Notes: generated by a model not told the origin, from the letters alone. Positions 35,095 to 43,674 are shown, counted from the first letter of the stretch. The stretch: DNA of 64,000 nucleotides from Flavobacteriales bacterium UBA4466 (GCA_905182335.1 CAJJBE010000006.1:62001-126000), one strand, 5' to 3'. Numbers and translations: made by a program.

Positions 35095-35712
35095 ATGATT
35101 ATAGAGATAAATGAAGAAAATATTGATGAACGACTTATTGAGCAAGCTGTCATAACCTTAAAAAAAGGCGAGGTAATAATATTTCCAACAGATACAGTTT
35201 ATGCAATGGGGTGTGACTTATTCAATAAGAAAGCTCTCAATGCTTTAGCTACATTGAAAGGTTTGAAACTAAAAAAAGCAAACTTCTCTATTATCTGTTC
35301 AGATTTGAGTAATCTATCTGACTATGTAAAGCCTATCGATCGTCCTACCTATAAATTATTGAATAGGTCATTGCCTGGACCTTTCACCTTTATTTTAACT
35401 GCAACAAATGAAATTCCAAGATTGTTTGACACTAATAAAAAAGAGGTTGGAATTCGTATACCCGACAATAAAATTGTTAGGCGAATTGTCGAAGTTTTGG
35501 GGAATCCAATCGCAACAACATCACTTAACAATAACGAAGATGAAATACTAGAATACTTCATTGATCCATATACTATTTATGAAAAGTTTGATCGTAAAAT
35601 TGAATTGATTATTGATGGTGGCCTAGGAAAACTAGAAGCTTCAACATTAGTAAACTGTGTAAATGGTGATATGGAAATTATTCGACAAGGAATAGGGAGA
35701 GTAGAATTATGA
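35095..35712 (+). CDS. Sua5/YciO/YrdC family protein (YciO type)
   Basis: A 205-residue protein with the YrdC-like dsRNA-binding fold: FPTDTVYAMGCDLFNKKAL, then KKANFSIICSDLSNLS, LPGPFTFILTAT and VGIRIPDNK. The family includes L-threonylcarbamoyladenylate synthases that act in tRNA t6A37 formation. The length and the sequence after VYAMGCD fit the YciO branch, whose in vivo function is not settled. The stop overlaps the next gene by 4 bases (ATGA). Confidence 0.88.
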   Translation: MIIEINEENIDERLIEQAVITLKKGEVIIFPTDTVYAMGCDLFNKKALNALATLKGLKLKKANFSIICSDLSNLSDYVKPIDRPTYKLLNRSLPGPFTFILTATNEIPRLFDTNKKEVGIRIPDNKIVRRIVEVLGNPIATTSLNNNEDEILEYFIDPYTIYEKFDRKIELIIDGGLGKLEASTLVNCVNGDMEIIRQGIGRVEL

Positions 35713-36281
35713 TATTAGTAATTGACTGCGGAAGCAATAAATCAAAGTATATTAAGCAAATCATTGATGAATTTATCGATGTTAAGCAATGTAAACTATT
35801 AGATTTTAATTTAGATGACTTAAACGATGTGAAGGGAGTAATTATTTCTGGTGCCCCTATTCTCATTACTGATATTGATCCAAGACCATATGTTCAAATG
35901 ATTGCTTGGGTAAAAACGATTTCTATTCCTATATTAGGGATCTGTTTCGGTCATCAAATTATCGGACTACTCCATGGTGCTTTTGCTCAAAAAATGACAC
36001 CTACCAGAGACTGGGAAGAAATAGGTTCATTTGAAGCCAGCCCAATATTAAACCGCCTTCCTATCGACTTTGAAATGATGCAAGATCATTGCGAAACAAT
36101 CTCGATTCCACCAGGTTTTACACTTTTAGCATCATCAGACAGTTGCGTTAATGAAGTCATGCAAAACAAGGAGCAAAGAGTTTTTGGCGTGCAGTTCCAC
36201 CCTGAAGTATCAGGTAATTTCGGGCGTATTCTACTCGAAAACTTTGTTGCAATTTGCTCTCCTGCTGAAGATTATCATTAA
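35709..36281 (+). CDS. Class-I glutamine amidotransferase (GuaA-N-like)
   Basis: A 190-residue stand-alone GATase domain. The catalytic triad is visible: C79 in GICFGHQ, H164 and E166 in QFHPEVS. It lacks the GMP-synthetase ATP-PPase and is too short for CarA or GuaA, so it resembles the GATase-like proteins acting on unknown substrates (gamma-glutamyl hydrolase or GMP synthase-like). Its 4-base overlap with the YciO gene implies coupled translation. Confidence 0.85.
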   Translation: MILVIDCGSNKSKYIKQIIDEFIDVKQCKLLDFNLDDLNDVKGVIISGAPILITDIDPRPYVQMIAWVKTISIPILGICFGHQIIGLLHGAFAQKMTPTRDWEEIGSFEASPILNRLPIDFEMMQDHCETISIPPGFTLLASSDSCVNEVMQNKEQRVFGVQFHPEVSGNFGRILLENFVAICSPAEDYH

Positions 36282-36345
36282 TGGACTGTTAATAGTTCGT
36301 TTAACTTTTATTATAAACACTGTTCAATAATATTGATATTTGTGT

Positions 36346-37590
36346 ATGTTATTAAATAGAATTTGGATAGGAATGTTTGTTATTGCGATGATTGTTGCGA
36401 TGAGTAAACTCCTTTTTTGGCAAGACTTGGATGTGTTCAATAATCTTGTTGATTCTCTTTTCTCTGCCGCTAACACTGGCTTCACGCTTTCATTATCTCT
36501 AACAGGAATACTTTGTTTTTGGATGGGAATAATGAAAATCGGTGAAAATGGTGGAGCTATAAAACACCTAACAAGGTTTGTTTCTCCTTTATTTTCTAAA
36601 CTCTTTCCTGAAGTTCCCAAAGACCACCCTGCAAACGGTGCAATGATGATGAATTTTAGCGCAAACATGCTGGGTTTAGACAATTCTGCAACCCCACTAG
36701 GGCTAAAGGCTATGAAAGAATTACAGTCTTTAAACCCAGAAAAGGACAGAGCTTCAAATGCTCAAATCATGTTCTTAGTTTTGAATACATCAGGATTAAC
36801 ATTAATTCCTGTGTCTATATTTGCTTTACGCGCTGATTCAGCATCTCCAACTACGGTTTTCCTTCCAATTCTTATTACTACATTTATTTCCTCTATTTTT
36901 GGGTTAATCTTTGTTTCAATTCGTCAGAAAATTAATTTATTTCAGCCTGTTATTATTGCTTACTTAGGTAGTATTTCCTTATTAATTGGTGCTCTTTTAT
37001 ATTACGTAATTAATAATCCTCAGAATACAGATGTTATATCGAACATAGCAGGTAATTTTATTATCTTTTTGGTTATCGTCCTTTTTATGTTGCTTGCTTG
37101 GCGAAAAAAAGTCAATGTCTATGAGTCTTTTATTGATGGCGCAAAGGAAGGCTTCGGGGTAGCAATCTCGATCATTCCATACCTAGTTGCTATGCTTGCT
37201 GCAATTGCTGTTTTCAGAGCTTCTGGTTCACTTAATGTTATTACAGACGGAATTAAGGAGCTTGCTGTGATTTTTGGAGTGACAGTGCTTGAATGGGTTG
37301 ACGCGTTACCGGTTGCCTTTATGAAACCCTTAAGTGGGGGGGGGGCACGAGGTGCTTATGTTGAAGTAATGAATCATTTTGGTGTTGACTCAATGCAAGA
37401 GAAGATTGCTGCAACCATGCAAGGATCCACAGAAACAACGTTTTATGTATTAGCTGTATATTTTGGATCAGTAAACATAAAGAACACAAGATATGCAGCT
37501 GGCGTTGGACTTCTATGTGACTTTGTCGGTATAATTTCGGCGATAATTATTTCATATTTATTCTATACAAATGGCTATTTGGTTCAGTAA
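36346..37590 (+). CDS. Nucleoside-recognition/spore maturation (SpmA-SpmB fusion) membrane protein
   Basis: A 414-residue membrane protein in which SpmA-like (GIMKIGENGG, FPEVPKDHPANGAMMMNFSA) and SpmB-like (LPVAFMKPLSG, GSTETTFYVLAVYFG) halves are joined, as in other non-sporulating Bacteroidota. Around nine membrane helices are likely. The segment SGGGARG (about residue 332) is encoded by a run of ten G residues at 37336-37345. The function is probably transport or membrane scaffolding. The frame also opens at 36340, but ATG 36346 fits the family start. It overlaps the next gene by 20 bases. Confidence 0.88.
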   Translation: MLLNRIWIGMFVIAMIVAMSKLLFWQDLDVFNNLVDSLFSAANTGFTLSLSLTGILCFWMGIMKIGENGGAIKHLTRFVSPLFSKLFPEVPKDHPANGAMMMNFSANMLGLDNSATPLGLKAMKELQSLNPEKDRASNAQIMFLVLNTSGLTLIPVSIFALRADSASPTTVFLPILITTFISSIFGLIFVSIRQKINLFQPVIIAYLGSISLLIGALLYYVINNPQNTDVISNIAGNFIIFLVIVLFMLLAWRKKVNVYESFIDGAKEGFGVAISIIPYLVAMLAAIAVFRASGSLNVITDGIKELAVIFGVTVLEWVDALPVAFMKPLSGGGARGAYVEVMNHFGVDSMQEKIAATMQGSTETTFYVLAVYFGSVNIKNTRYAAGVGLLCDFVGIISAIIISYLFYTNGYLVQ

Positions 37591-38050
37591 AAAGCGAAAG
37601 CATAAGGTTAATGAATTAACGAAACATGAAGTTAAACCAATCAACTATTCTGCTAAAATAATCATTGCTTGGAGTAAGGCGATTGAAGGAAGTGATGAGT
37701 TTATGCTTTGGCTAAAGGATAATGGATATATTGAATTAGTGATGGCTACCTATGCAATTTACTTAAAAGATGATGCTAGAGCCTGGCTTCCAAAAAATGG
37801 TTATCCTCACTTATTAGCCATGATTAATGGTACTGAAGGAAACGAAAGCGCACAACATTGGTTAAAAACTCATGGGTTCGATATCCTATATCATATTGCA
37901 CTTGCCGTAGAAGATGAGCAGGAAAGCTTCCTTTGGCTAGGTGAAAATACACCTGCAGACATCTTTATGCTCGCTAAATCAATAAAAAAAATCAAAGATC
38001 AAATCGAAGAAAACCATAATGACATTCATTCCTTTAGACAAGATGTATAG
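37571..38050 (+). CDS. Hypothetical protein with four exact 25-residue repeats
   Basis: A 159-residue soluble protein of unknown function. Tryptophans at 47, 72, 97 and 122 are spaced exactly 25 residues apart, each followed by Leu. The first three are followed by xxNGY, xxNGY and xxHGF, and the last by GEN. Each repeat ends in a hydrophobic helix-like stretch (IELVMATYAIY, LLAMINGTE, ILYHIALAVE, IFMLAKSI). The remainder is a basic N-terminus (SKKRKHK) and a charged C-terminal helix. The ATG lies 20 bases inside the upstream SpmAB gene, so the two are probably made together. A small alpha-helical repeat scaffold is the likeliest structure. Confidence 0.72.
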   Translation: MAIWFSKKRKHKVNELTKHEVKPINYSAKIIIAWSKAIEGSDEFMLWLKDNGYIELVMATYAIYLKDDARAWLPKNGYPHLLAMINGTEGNESAQHWLKTHGFDILYHIALAVEDEQESFLWLGENTPADIFMLAKSIKKIKDQIEENHNDIHSFRQDV

Positions 38051-38088
38051 CTAAGGGAATATTCCGTTTGCATAAACGTGTAATTTAA

Positions 38089-38649
38089 CTAATCGTGGTT
38101 GTGATACATTTTTATTGCTGTAGCACCTTTCCCGTATTCTCTGAAATCAGCATCATAGAATTCAATTCCATCAATACAATCTAAATAAAGCCGTACCTCT
38201 TCCTTTAAAACTCCTTCACCAACACCGTGTATGACAATTACTTTTCGAATTGATTTGGCACGTGCTTTATTAAAAAAAATCTTAAAAGCACTCATTTGTT
38301 TCGATAGAATTTGAGAATTAGATAGACCACGATTTGAATCAGTTATCTCTTCAATGTGCAAATCGATTTCCCAAACATCAATTGGACGCCTCCGGCCTGT
38401 TAACTGCTCTTTTAAAACAACATGATTTACTTTTGTAAATGACGCTTCTTCGTGCATTAATGCGATATGATCATCGTCAATCTTGTAATCTTCACAATGA
38501 ATTCTCCCAAGATCAATAGCACGGTGCTTTCGCTCAAAACCACTATCATCCTCAACGAAATAAAGGTTTCCTTTAATAAATGATCTAATAATTCCACCCC
38601 CGGCCTCATTTAGAAAAACAACTTTTTCACCTACATTAAACTGCATCAA
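38089..38649 (-). CDS. Smr/DUF2027 family protein
   Basis: A 186-residue protein. Residues 1-60 match the DUF2027 N-terminus of Bacteroidota Smr proteins (FNVGEKVVFLNEAGGGIIR). Residues 95-186 form an Smr (small MutS-related) domain with IDLHIEEI and VIVIHGVGEGVLKEEVR, the motifs of Smr endonuclease-like folds. It may bind or nick nucleic acids. The ATG overlaps the end of the site-2 protease gene by 14 bases. Confidence 0.85.
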   Translation of the reverse strand: MMQFNVGEKVVFLNEAGGGIIRSFIKGNLYFVEDDSGFERKHRAIDLGRIHCEDYKIDDDHIALMHEEASFTKVNHVVLKEQLTGRRRPIDVWEIDLHIEEITDSNRGLSNSQILSKQMSAFKIFFNKARAKSIRKVIVIHGVGEGVLKEEVRLYLDCIDGIEFYDADFREYGKGATAIKMYHNHD

Positions 38650-39577
38650 AATACCACTTTAGGTCTAAGTAAAAAAATAATAGTACTGGAGTTATAAATG
38701 AAATCACCCATAAAAGTAAAACGCTTATTTTAAAGGTTATAGATGCATCACGATTAAGAGGCACATCTAACACATTGTTAACTTGATTTGCTATAACATC
38801 TCCGCTTTCATCTTGAGAAACTTGTTCAATGTATTGACGAAGAGTTGGAGTGTTTTCTATTAAAACATTCTTGATTTTAATAAAATCACCATAGCTCAAT
38901 AACTTGTATGTTGTTGTATAATTTACATCAACCTCTTTTAATTCTTTGTGCATTTGATAACGCTTTTGCATTGCTCTAACGCGGAAAGCCATAAAAAAAC
39001 CAAAAACCATAATAATAGAGCTGCTCATCATCCAACCTACACCAATCATAAAAATTGAAGAAATAAAAGCAAAAATCATCAAAAACAGTTCATGATTTCT
39101 CCTAAAAAACAATTTGAACATTTGCCCACCATCAAGAGGGTCAAGAGGAAGAAGGTTGATAACATTTAACATTAAAAAAAGTCCACTTAATTCCATCATC
39201 CAAATTGAATGGAAAACTGTTCCACACCACATCAGAATGACGCCAATTAGTATGCCTGGAAATGGCCCAGCAACAGTAACTAGAAAGCTTTGTTTCTGAG
39301 AGTATATTTTCTTTGAGCCTTGAACAAACGCACCCATTAAAGGAACGAATAGCATTCTTACGTTTTCATATTTAAATACTTTCATGGCAATAAAATGTCC
39401 TGATTCATGTACCAGCAAAACAGTCAGGATGAAAATAATAAAACTCAATTCATCACCTAAAACCACTATAAACACAAGAACAAATAAAGCAATTGAAAAT
39501 ACAGTCAATGATAGTCCAGTCTTAGGCTTATGATCAATTAGTTCCGGTTTCTCTTGAGAGAAATTGTAGTCCTCCAT
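38636..39577 (-). CDS. Site-2 protease family protein (M50)
   Basis: A 313-residue intramembrane zinc protease with six or more membrane helices. Zinc motif HESGH is at residues 57-61 and the third ligand is D149 in LDPLDGGQ. No PDZ domain is present. Family members cut membrane-embedded regulators. The Smr gene overlaps its 3' end, so the pair is probably co-transcribed. The start is the first ATG (39577). Confidence 0.9.
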   Translation of the reverse strand: MEDYNFSQEKPELIDHKPKTGLSLTVFSIALFVLVFIVVLGDELSFIIFILTVLLVHESGHFIAMKVFKYENVRMLFVPLMGAFVQGSKKIYSQKQSFLVTVAGPFPGILIGVILMWCGTVFHSIWMMELSGLFLMLNVINLLPLDPLDGGQMFKLFFRRNHELFLMIFAFISSIFMIGVGWMMSSSIIMVFGFFMAFRVRAMQKRYQMHKELKEVDVNYTTTYKLLSYGDFIKIKNVLIENTPTLRQYIEQVSQDESGDVIANQVNNVLDVPLNRDASITFKISVLLLWVISFITPVLLFFYLDLKWYFDAV

Positions 39578-39612
39578 ATCTTTTAAATATATCTAAAATA
39601 TAGCAGTAAAAA

Positions 39613-40584
39613 TTACTTATTTACTAAAGAGGCGAAATCTTTAGCGAAATAGGTTAAAATACCATCAGCTCCGGCTCTTCTTATACTTAAAAGCATTTCA
39701 GACATCGCAGAATCATAATCTAACCATCCATTTTGACTCGCTGCGTAAACCATTGAATACTCTCCACTTACGTTATATGCTGTAATTGGAATTTTAAAAT
39801 TTTCTTTTAACATATGAATAATATCCAAGTAGCAGGTGGCAGGCTTAACCATTAGCATATCCGCACCTTCGTCAAAGTCCAATTGAGCCTCAAGTAAAGC
39901 TTCGCGTTTATTAGCAGGATTCATTTGATACGATTTTTTATCACCACTTTTAGGAGTAGAGTTTAAAGCATCTCTAAATGGACCATAAAAAGCACTTGCA
40001 TATTTAGCTGAGTATGACATAATACTTACGTCTATGAAGTCATTGCTGTCCAAAACTTCACGTAAATAACCTACCCTGCCATCCATCATGTCACTGGGGC
40101 CTAAGACATCAATTCCTGCTTGAGCTTGAGCAAGTGACATTTGACCCAATACAGGAAGTGTTTCATCATTAAGAATAATCCCATCACGAACTAAACCATC
40201 GTGTCCATCCGAGGAGTATGGGTCCATGGCAACATCACTCATTAAAGAAATATGAGGAAATACTTCTTTAATCTTCCGAATAGCATCTAAATAGAAGTTG
40301 TCATGCGCATAACTATAAGATGCAACTGTATCTTTTAATGAATCATTTACGGCAGGAAACAGTACAAATGAGTTAATACCAAGCTCTATACACTTTTCCA
40401 TCTCTGGCAACAATGTATCAAGGGACCAGCGAAAGTTATTTGGCAAGGATTTAATTTCAGTTTTTACCGAAGCACCATCCTCTATAAACAAAGGATAGAT
40501 TAAGTTTTCTGTCCCCAATTTTGTCTCTTCAACCATAGCTCTTATCGCGCTATTCTTTCTATTTCTTCTTGGTCTAATATTCAT
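39613..40584 (-). CDS. hemB: Delta-aminolevulinic acid dehydratase (porphobilinogen synthase)
   Basis: A 323-residue cytoplasmic enzyme that joins two 5-aminolevulinate molecules into porphobilinogen in heme synthesis. It shows RPRRNRKN, SDVAMDPYSSDGHDG, the lysine-bearing YSAKYASAFYGPF, and the Schiff-base strand MLMVKPATCYLD. The frame extends to 40659, but a -7 box lies inside it. ATG at 40584 (MNIRPRRNRK) fits the family start. ATG at 40599 is a second option and would begin within three bases of that box. Confidence 0.95.
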   Translation of the reverse strand: MNIRPRRNRKNSAIRAMVEETKLGTENLIYPLFIEDGASVKTEIKSLPNNFRWSLDTLLPEMEKCIELGINSFVLFPAVNDSLKDTVASYSYAHDNFYLDAIRKIKEVFPHISLMSDVAMDPYSSDGHDGLVRDGIILNDETLPVLGQMSLAQAQAGIDVLGPSDMMDGRVGYLREVLDSNDFIDVSIMSYSAKYASAFYGPFRDALNSTPKSGDKKSYQMNPANKREALLEAQLDFDEGADMLMVKPATCYLDIIHMLKENFKIPITAYNVSGEYSMVYAASQNGWLDYDSAMSEMLLSIRRAGADGILTYFAKDFASLVNK

Positions 40585-40602
40585 GTTTGTCAAGTGCATA
40601 GA

Positions 40603-40610
40603 CAAAAGTA
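40603..40610 (-). promoter_or_regulatory. Putative -7 box for hemB
   Basis: TACTTTTG on the minus strand matches TAnnTTTG. It lies three bases before ATG 40599 and 18 before ATG 40584. A GTG stands where TTG would be expected 19 bp upstream. Confidence 0.45.
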
Positions 40611-40746
40611 ATAATTCAACTTTGATTTTCACTATTTTCTCTATTTTTACAATAGACACGACTTAATGATATGCTAAATTATTATCAGAAAACGAATACT
40701 ATCCATAGTCGCACTAATCACACTTATAATTGTTTTCAGAAGGGGA

Positions 40747-40899
40747 ATGAATACGTTTATTGCCAATGTGATTGTAATTTGGATATTAAGTATAATCGCC
40801 TATCTCGCTCTTTACTTTGATATACTAAAAAAATGTATACTGTTTATCATGGAGTTATTGAATCGCTTCAATATAAAAAAGGCTCCTAATGAAAACTAG
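40747..40899 (+). CDS. Possible small membrane peptide (50 aa or longer)
   Basis: A plus-strand ORF from ATG 40747 (after GGGGA) to TAG 40899 encodes one membrane helix (ANVIVIWILSIIAYLALYF) and a basic tail. The same frame stays open upstream to 40680 and would encode another hydrophobic helix (LSIVALITLIIVF), but has no standard start. Its 3' end overlaps the fabG terminator. It could be a small two-helix protein with a damaged start or a chance ORF. I do not recognise it. Confidence 0.3.
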   Translation: MNTFIANVIVIWILSIIAYLALYFDILKKCILFIMELLNRFNIKKAPNEN

Positions 40900-40907
40900 A
40901 AGCCTTG
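40874..40907 (-). terminator. Intrinsic terminator after fabG
   Basis: On minus, AAGGCT-T-CTA pairs with TAG-G-AGCCTT around a GTTTTCAT loop and is followed by a T run. It starts about 20 bases after the fabG stop. Confidence 0.8.
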
Positions 40908-40928
40908 TATTATTTTAATTACTCTATT

Positions 40929-41675
40929 CTACATTAACATCCCACCGCAAACATTGATTGTTTGACCTGTAATATAAGTCGACATATCCGACCCTAAAAA
41001 CACAGTTAAATCAGCAACGTTCTTTGGAGAACCACCTCTTCTTAGAGGAATAGATTTTCTCCATTCATCCACAACTGTTTCATCTAGTGCAGCAGTCATC
41101 TCAGTCTCAATGAAACCTGGGGCAATTGCATTACAACGAATACTTCTTGATCCAAGTTCTTGTGCTATTGACTTTGTAAAACCAATTAGTCCTGCTTTGG
41201 ATGCAGCATAGTTTGACTGTCCACCATTACCACTAATACCAACTACAGATGACATGTTAATTATAGAACCTTTTTTTGCTTTTAACATCGGTCGCTGAAC
41301 AGCTTTAGTCAAGTTGAATGCCGACTTTAAGTTCGTATTCATAACTTCATCCCATTGCTCTTCAGTCATTCGCATCAACAAAGTATCTCTTGTTATTCCT
41401 GCGTTATTAACCAAAACATCTATCGTCCCAAACACATCAAGCACTTGATCAACCAATGTTTGAGCTTCATCAAATTTAGAGGCATCAGATTTAAAACCTT
41501 TAGCAATACCACCTAAGGCTTCAAGCTCTTTCTCTAAAGCCTGTGCTTTTTCAACGGACGAAAGGTATGTAAATGCTACTTTAGCTCCCTGACGAACACA
41601 TTCTTCAGCAATTGATTTACCAATACCTCTTGATGCACCAGTAATAAGAATGACTTTATCTTCTAGTAATTTCAT
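40929..41675 (-). CDS. fabG: 3-oxoacyl-[acyl-carrier-protein] reductase
   Basis: A 248-residue short-chain dehydrogenase that reduces beta-ketoacyl-ACP with NADPH in fatty-acid synthesis. The cofactor motif TGASRGIG is at residues 12-19 and NNAG at 90-93. The catalytic set is Ser 142/143, Y156 and K160 (NYAASKAG). PGFIETEMTA is typical of FabG. It is transcribed alone, with a terminator immediately downstream. Confidence 0.95.
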   Translation of the reverse strand: MKLLEDKVILITGASRGIGKSIAEECVRQGAKVAFTYLSSVEKAQALEKELEALGGIAKGFKSDASKFDEAQTLVDQVLDVFGTIDVLVNNAGITRDTLLMRMTEEQWDEVMNTNLKSAFNLTKAVQRPMLKAKKGSIINMSSVVGISGNGGQSNYAASKAGLIGFTKSIAQELGSRSIRCNAIAPGFIETEMTAALDETVVDEWRKSIPLRRGGSPKNVADLTVFLGSDMSTYITGQTINVCGGMLM

Positions 41676-41779
41676 TTGTCAGTTTTTTTTTTTGTAAATA
41701 TAGTGAAAGGTGTTAAAAAACACACTATTATCTATATTAGAATAGCTATAAATATGTGTCTATTCTTAGTAAAGGCTAA

Positions 41780-41830
41780 ATGAAACATACCTTAATATTC
41801 ATCATACTATCAATCTCTTGCAATAGATAA
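41780..41830 (+). CDS. Possible micro-ORF: 16-residue lipoprotein-like peptide
   Basis: ATG 41780 to TAA 41828-41830 encodes a 16-residue peptide with a basic start, a hydrophobic core and a lipobox-like LSISC, then two residues. It is exactly a lipoprotein signal peptide with no mature part. A plus-strand terminator lies 50 bases downstream. It may be a truncated lipoprotein gene, an entericidin-like micro-lipopeptide, or chance. Confidence 0.3.
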   Translation: MKHTLIFIILSISCNR

Positions 41831-41882
41831 ACTTTGAAGGTGTTTTTTGTATTAGGCTTAGTTTAAATGGTAGGTTAGGTAT

Positions 41883-41920
41883 AGAGCGATGAACCTTGTT
41901 TCGTCGCTCTGCTTTTTTTT
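41883..41920 (+). terminator. Intrinsic terminator (plus strand)
   Basis: AGAGCGA (41883-41889) pairs with TCGCTCT (41904-41910), and the stem extends inward with a G-U pair. GC and eight T residues follow. It implies a short plus-strand transcript from the region around 41740, where only the 16-residue micro-ORF is visible. Confidence 0.7.
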
Positions 41921-43646
41921 AATTAAAAAAGTCCCAAGTAATTCCAATTCTCATTCTTGTTCCAGCGATTGGATAATTCAAGACCTCCTGACTTAAGTTA
42001 TTATTCCAGAAGTACCCTATATTTTCATAACGAAGAAATAATCTAAATTCAGAGATTCCTATTGAAACAAAAGCATGCAGGTTCGTAACAGGATTAGAGT
42101 TCACTTCTACACCACTCCACTCATACGTATCCATGTATGATATGTATGTTTTTAAGCGGTATGATGATACGTATGAAGCATCAATACCTATCATAGCTTC
42201 TAGTTTCTTTGCTTTAAACAAATTACCCTTAACATAAACCCTACCTAGAGCTTGTACTCCTGGTAAGTAACCATTTCCAGAAACTGAATAAATAAATTTT
42301 GGATTGATATGCAATGGACCAAACTTAATTGCTCCCTTTACTCCTAAATAAGCGAGATTGAAATCAATTGAGTCATTTCTCCAATTTGAACCGTTATATA
42401 AAAATGGATTACTAACAGTTGTAAAACCACCCAAAAAACCCACACTGTATTTTTGAGCGAGAATATCAACGTCTAATAATGTATTAATACCCATTGAAGT
42501 TTGTTTACTCAAGGTATTAGAATACGAGGTATTATTGGAAAAATAATTTCTTTGAAGCGGAGATTGCGTTTTACTTTCAATGAAGTAATTTACCGAAAAA
42601 TTCATTTTTTTAAACCTGTAGCTCGCAGCTATCTGATTTTCAAATTCATTTGCTGCTCCAATAAGGTTGAAATGTAAATAATTATTAATTTTTAGCTCTT
42701 TTGCGAAAAAACGAATATTAGATCTAACACCAATTTCTGTAGTGTCGGAATGATTTCCCAAATTCTGAAAGTTCCAATAGCGATAATCTAGAACACCATC
42801 AATAGATAGGTGTTTCGATGCGAAATACACTCCTGCACCATTCGTTATAGACGCTAAATTAGATTGATCTCGTGTAGAATCTGAATTGATGTTAATAATT
42901 GAGTATAGCTGTGATAAAGTGTCTGAGTACTCTGTGTATACGCGATTTTGAATTGTATATTTATGGAAAGATTTAAATCCTAATTGTTTTATCGAGTCTT
43001 GCAAGAAATTGAAGTAGTTTTCCCATTGAATCTGTCCATTCTTATTTTTACTATCAGCACTTCCTTTTTGGACAGTCGAGAATTCTAGACCAAATTGTTG
43101 GATGGTAGAATCGATAGACAATATACCCCCAGAATGAGATACTGTATTAAGTATAAATCCACCTTTCAAACATGTAGAATAGTGTTTCCCTGAACGAATT
43201 AGTTGTAAACCAAGATCATTAAGATTAAAATCAGATTCTCTAATCACGCCACCTCCACTAGACTTTTTATAATCTACGTCAAGCATTAATTTATCAGTAA
43301 ACGCATGATTGTATTTTGCATGAATGAACTGAGTTCCTTGTGCACCAAATGAATATGCAAAACCTAAATGTGGTAATGAAGAATACTCTATCGTTGAGAA
43401 TTTGTGTAACCTTTGAAAATTAGGCTGTATAATTGTTTTGTAAAGGATACTTGCCAGAACTCCTCCTGAAGAATAAGTAACTATGCCACCATCAAAAGTA
43501 GAAGGCAGATCTCCACTATTCACATCGATAGAATCAATTGAGCCATCAATTCTATCTGCATAATACAAGGTATCAATATTGTAGAAAACTTGTCCAAAAG
43601 ACAATTGGCTAATTACAATAAAAAGAAAGCTAGCTAATAACTTCAT
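41919..43646 (-). CDS. Putative porin (Bacteroidota beta-barrel)
   Basis: A 575-residue outer-membrane-like protein. ATG 43646 begins a clear signal peptide (ending QLSFGQ). The longer frame from 43691 adds residues before it and is rejected. The mature part is made of alternating short amphipathic strands, with many aromatic and serine/asparagine residues, and ends in a terminal aromatic residue (WDFFN), typical of beta-barrels. It resembles the Bacteroidota putative-porin family. The permeating solute is unknown. Confidence 0.8.
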   Translation of the reverse strand: MKLLASFLFIVISQLSFGQVFYNIDTLYYADRIDGSIDSIDVNSGDLPSTFDGGIVTYSSGGVLASILYKTIIQPNFQRLHKFSTIEYSSLPHLGFAYSFGAQGTQFIHAKYNHAFTDKLMLDVDYKKSSGGGVIRESDFNLNDLGLQLIRSGKHYSTCLKGGFILNTVSHSGGILSIDSTIQQFGLEFSTVQKGSADSKNKNGQIQWENYFNFLQDSIKQLGFKSFHKYTIQNRVYTEYSDTLSQLYSIININSDSTRDQSNLASITNGAGVYFASKHLSIDGVLDYRYWNFQNLGNHSDTTEIGVRSNIRFFAKELKINNYLHFNLIGAANEFENQIAASYRFKKMNFSVNYFIESKTQSPLQRNYFSNNTSYSNTLSKQTSMGINTLLDVDILAQKYSVGFLGGFTTVSNPFLYNGSNWRNDSIDFNLAYLGVKGAIKFGPLHINPKFIYSVSGNGYLPGVQALGRVYVKGNLFKAKKLEAMIGIDASYVSSYRLKTYISYMDTYEWSGVEVNSNPVTNLHAFVSIGISEFRLFLRYENIGYFWNNNLSQEVLNYPIAGTRMRIGITWDFFN

Positions 43647-43674
43647 TTCAAGGGTTAATTTCGAAAGTAAAGGT

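Noticed and set aside
38055-38070. GGAATATTCC palindrome between the repeat protein and Smr genes
   Set aside because: It is short and without a T run; chance occurrence is likely.
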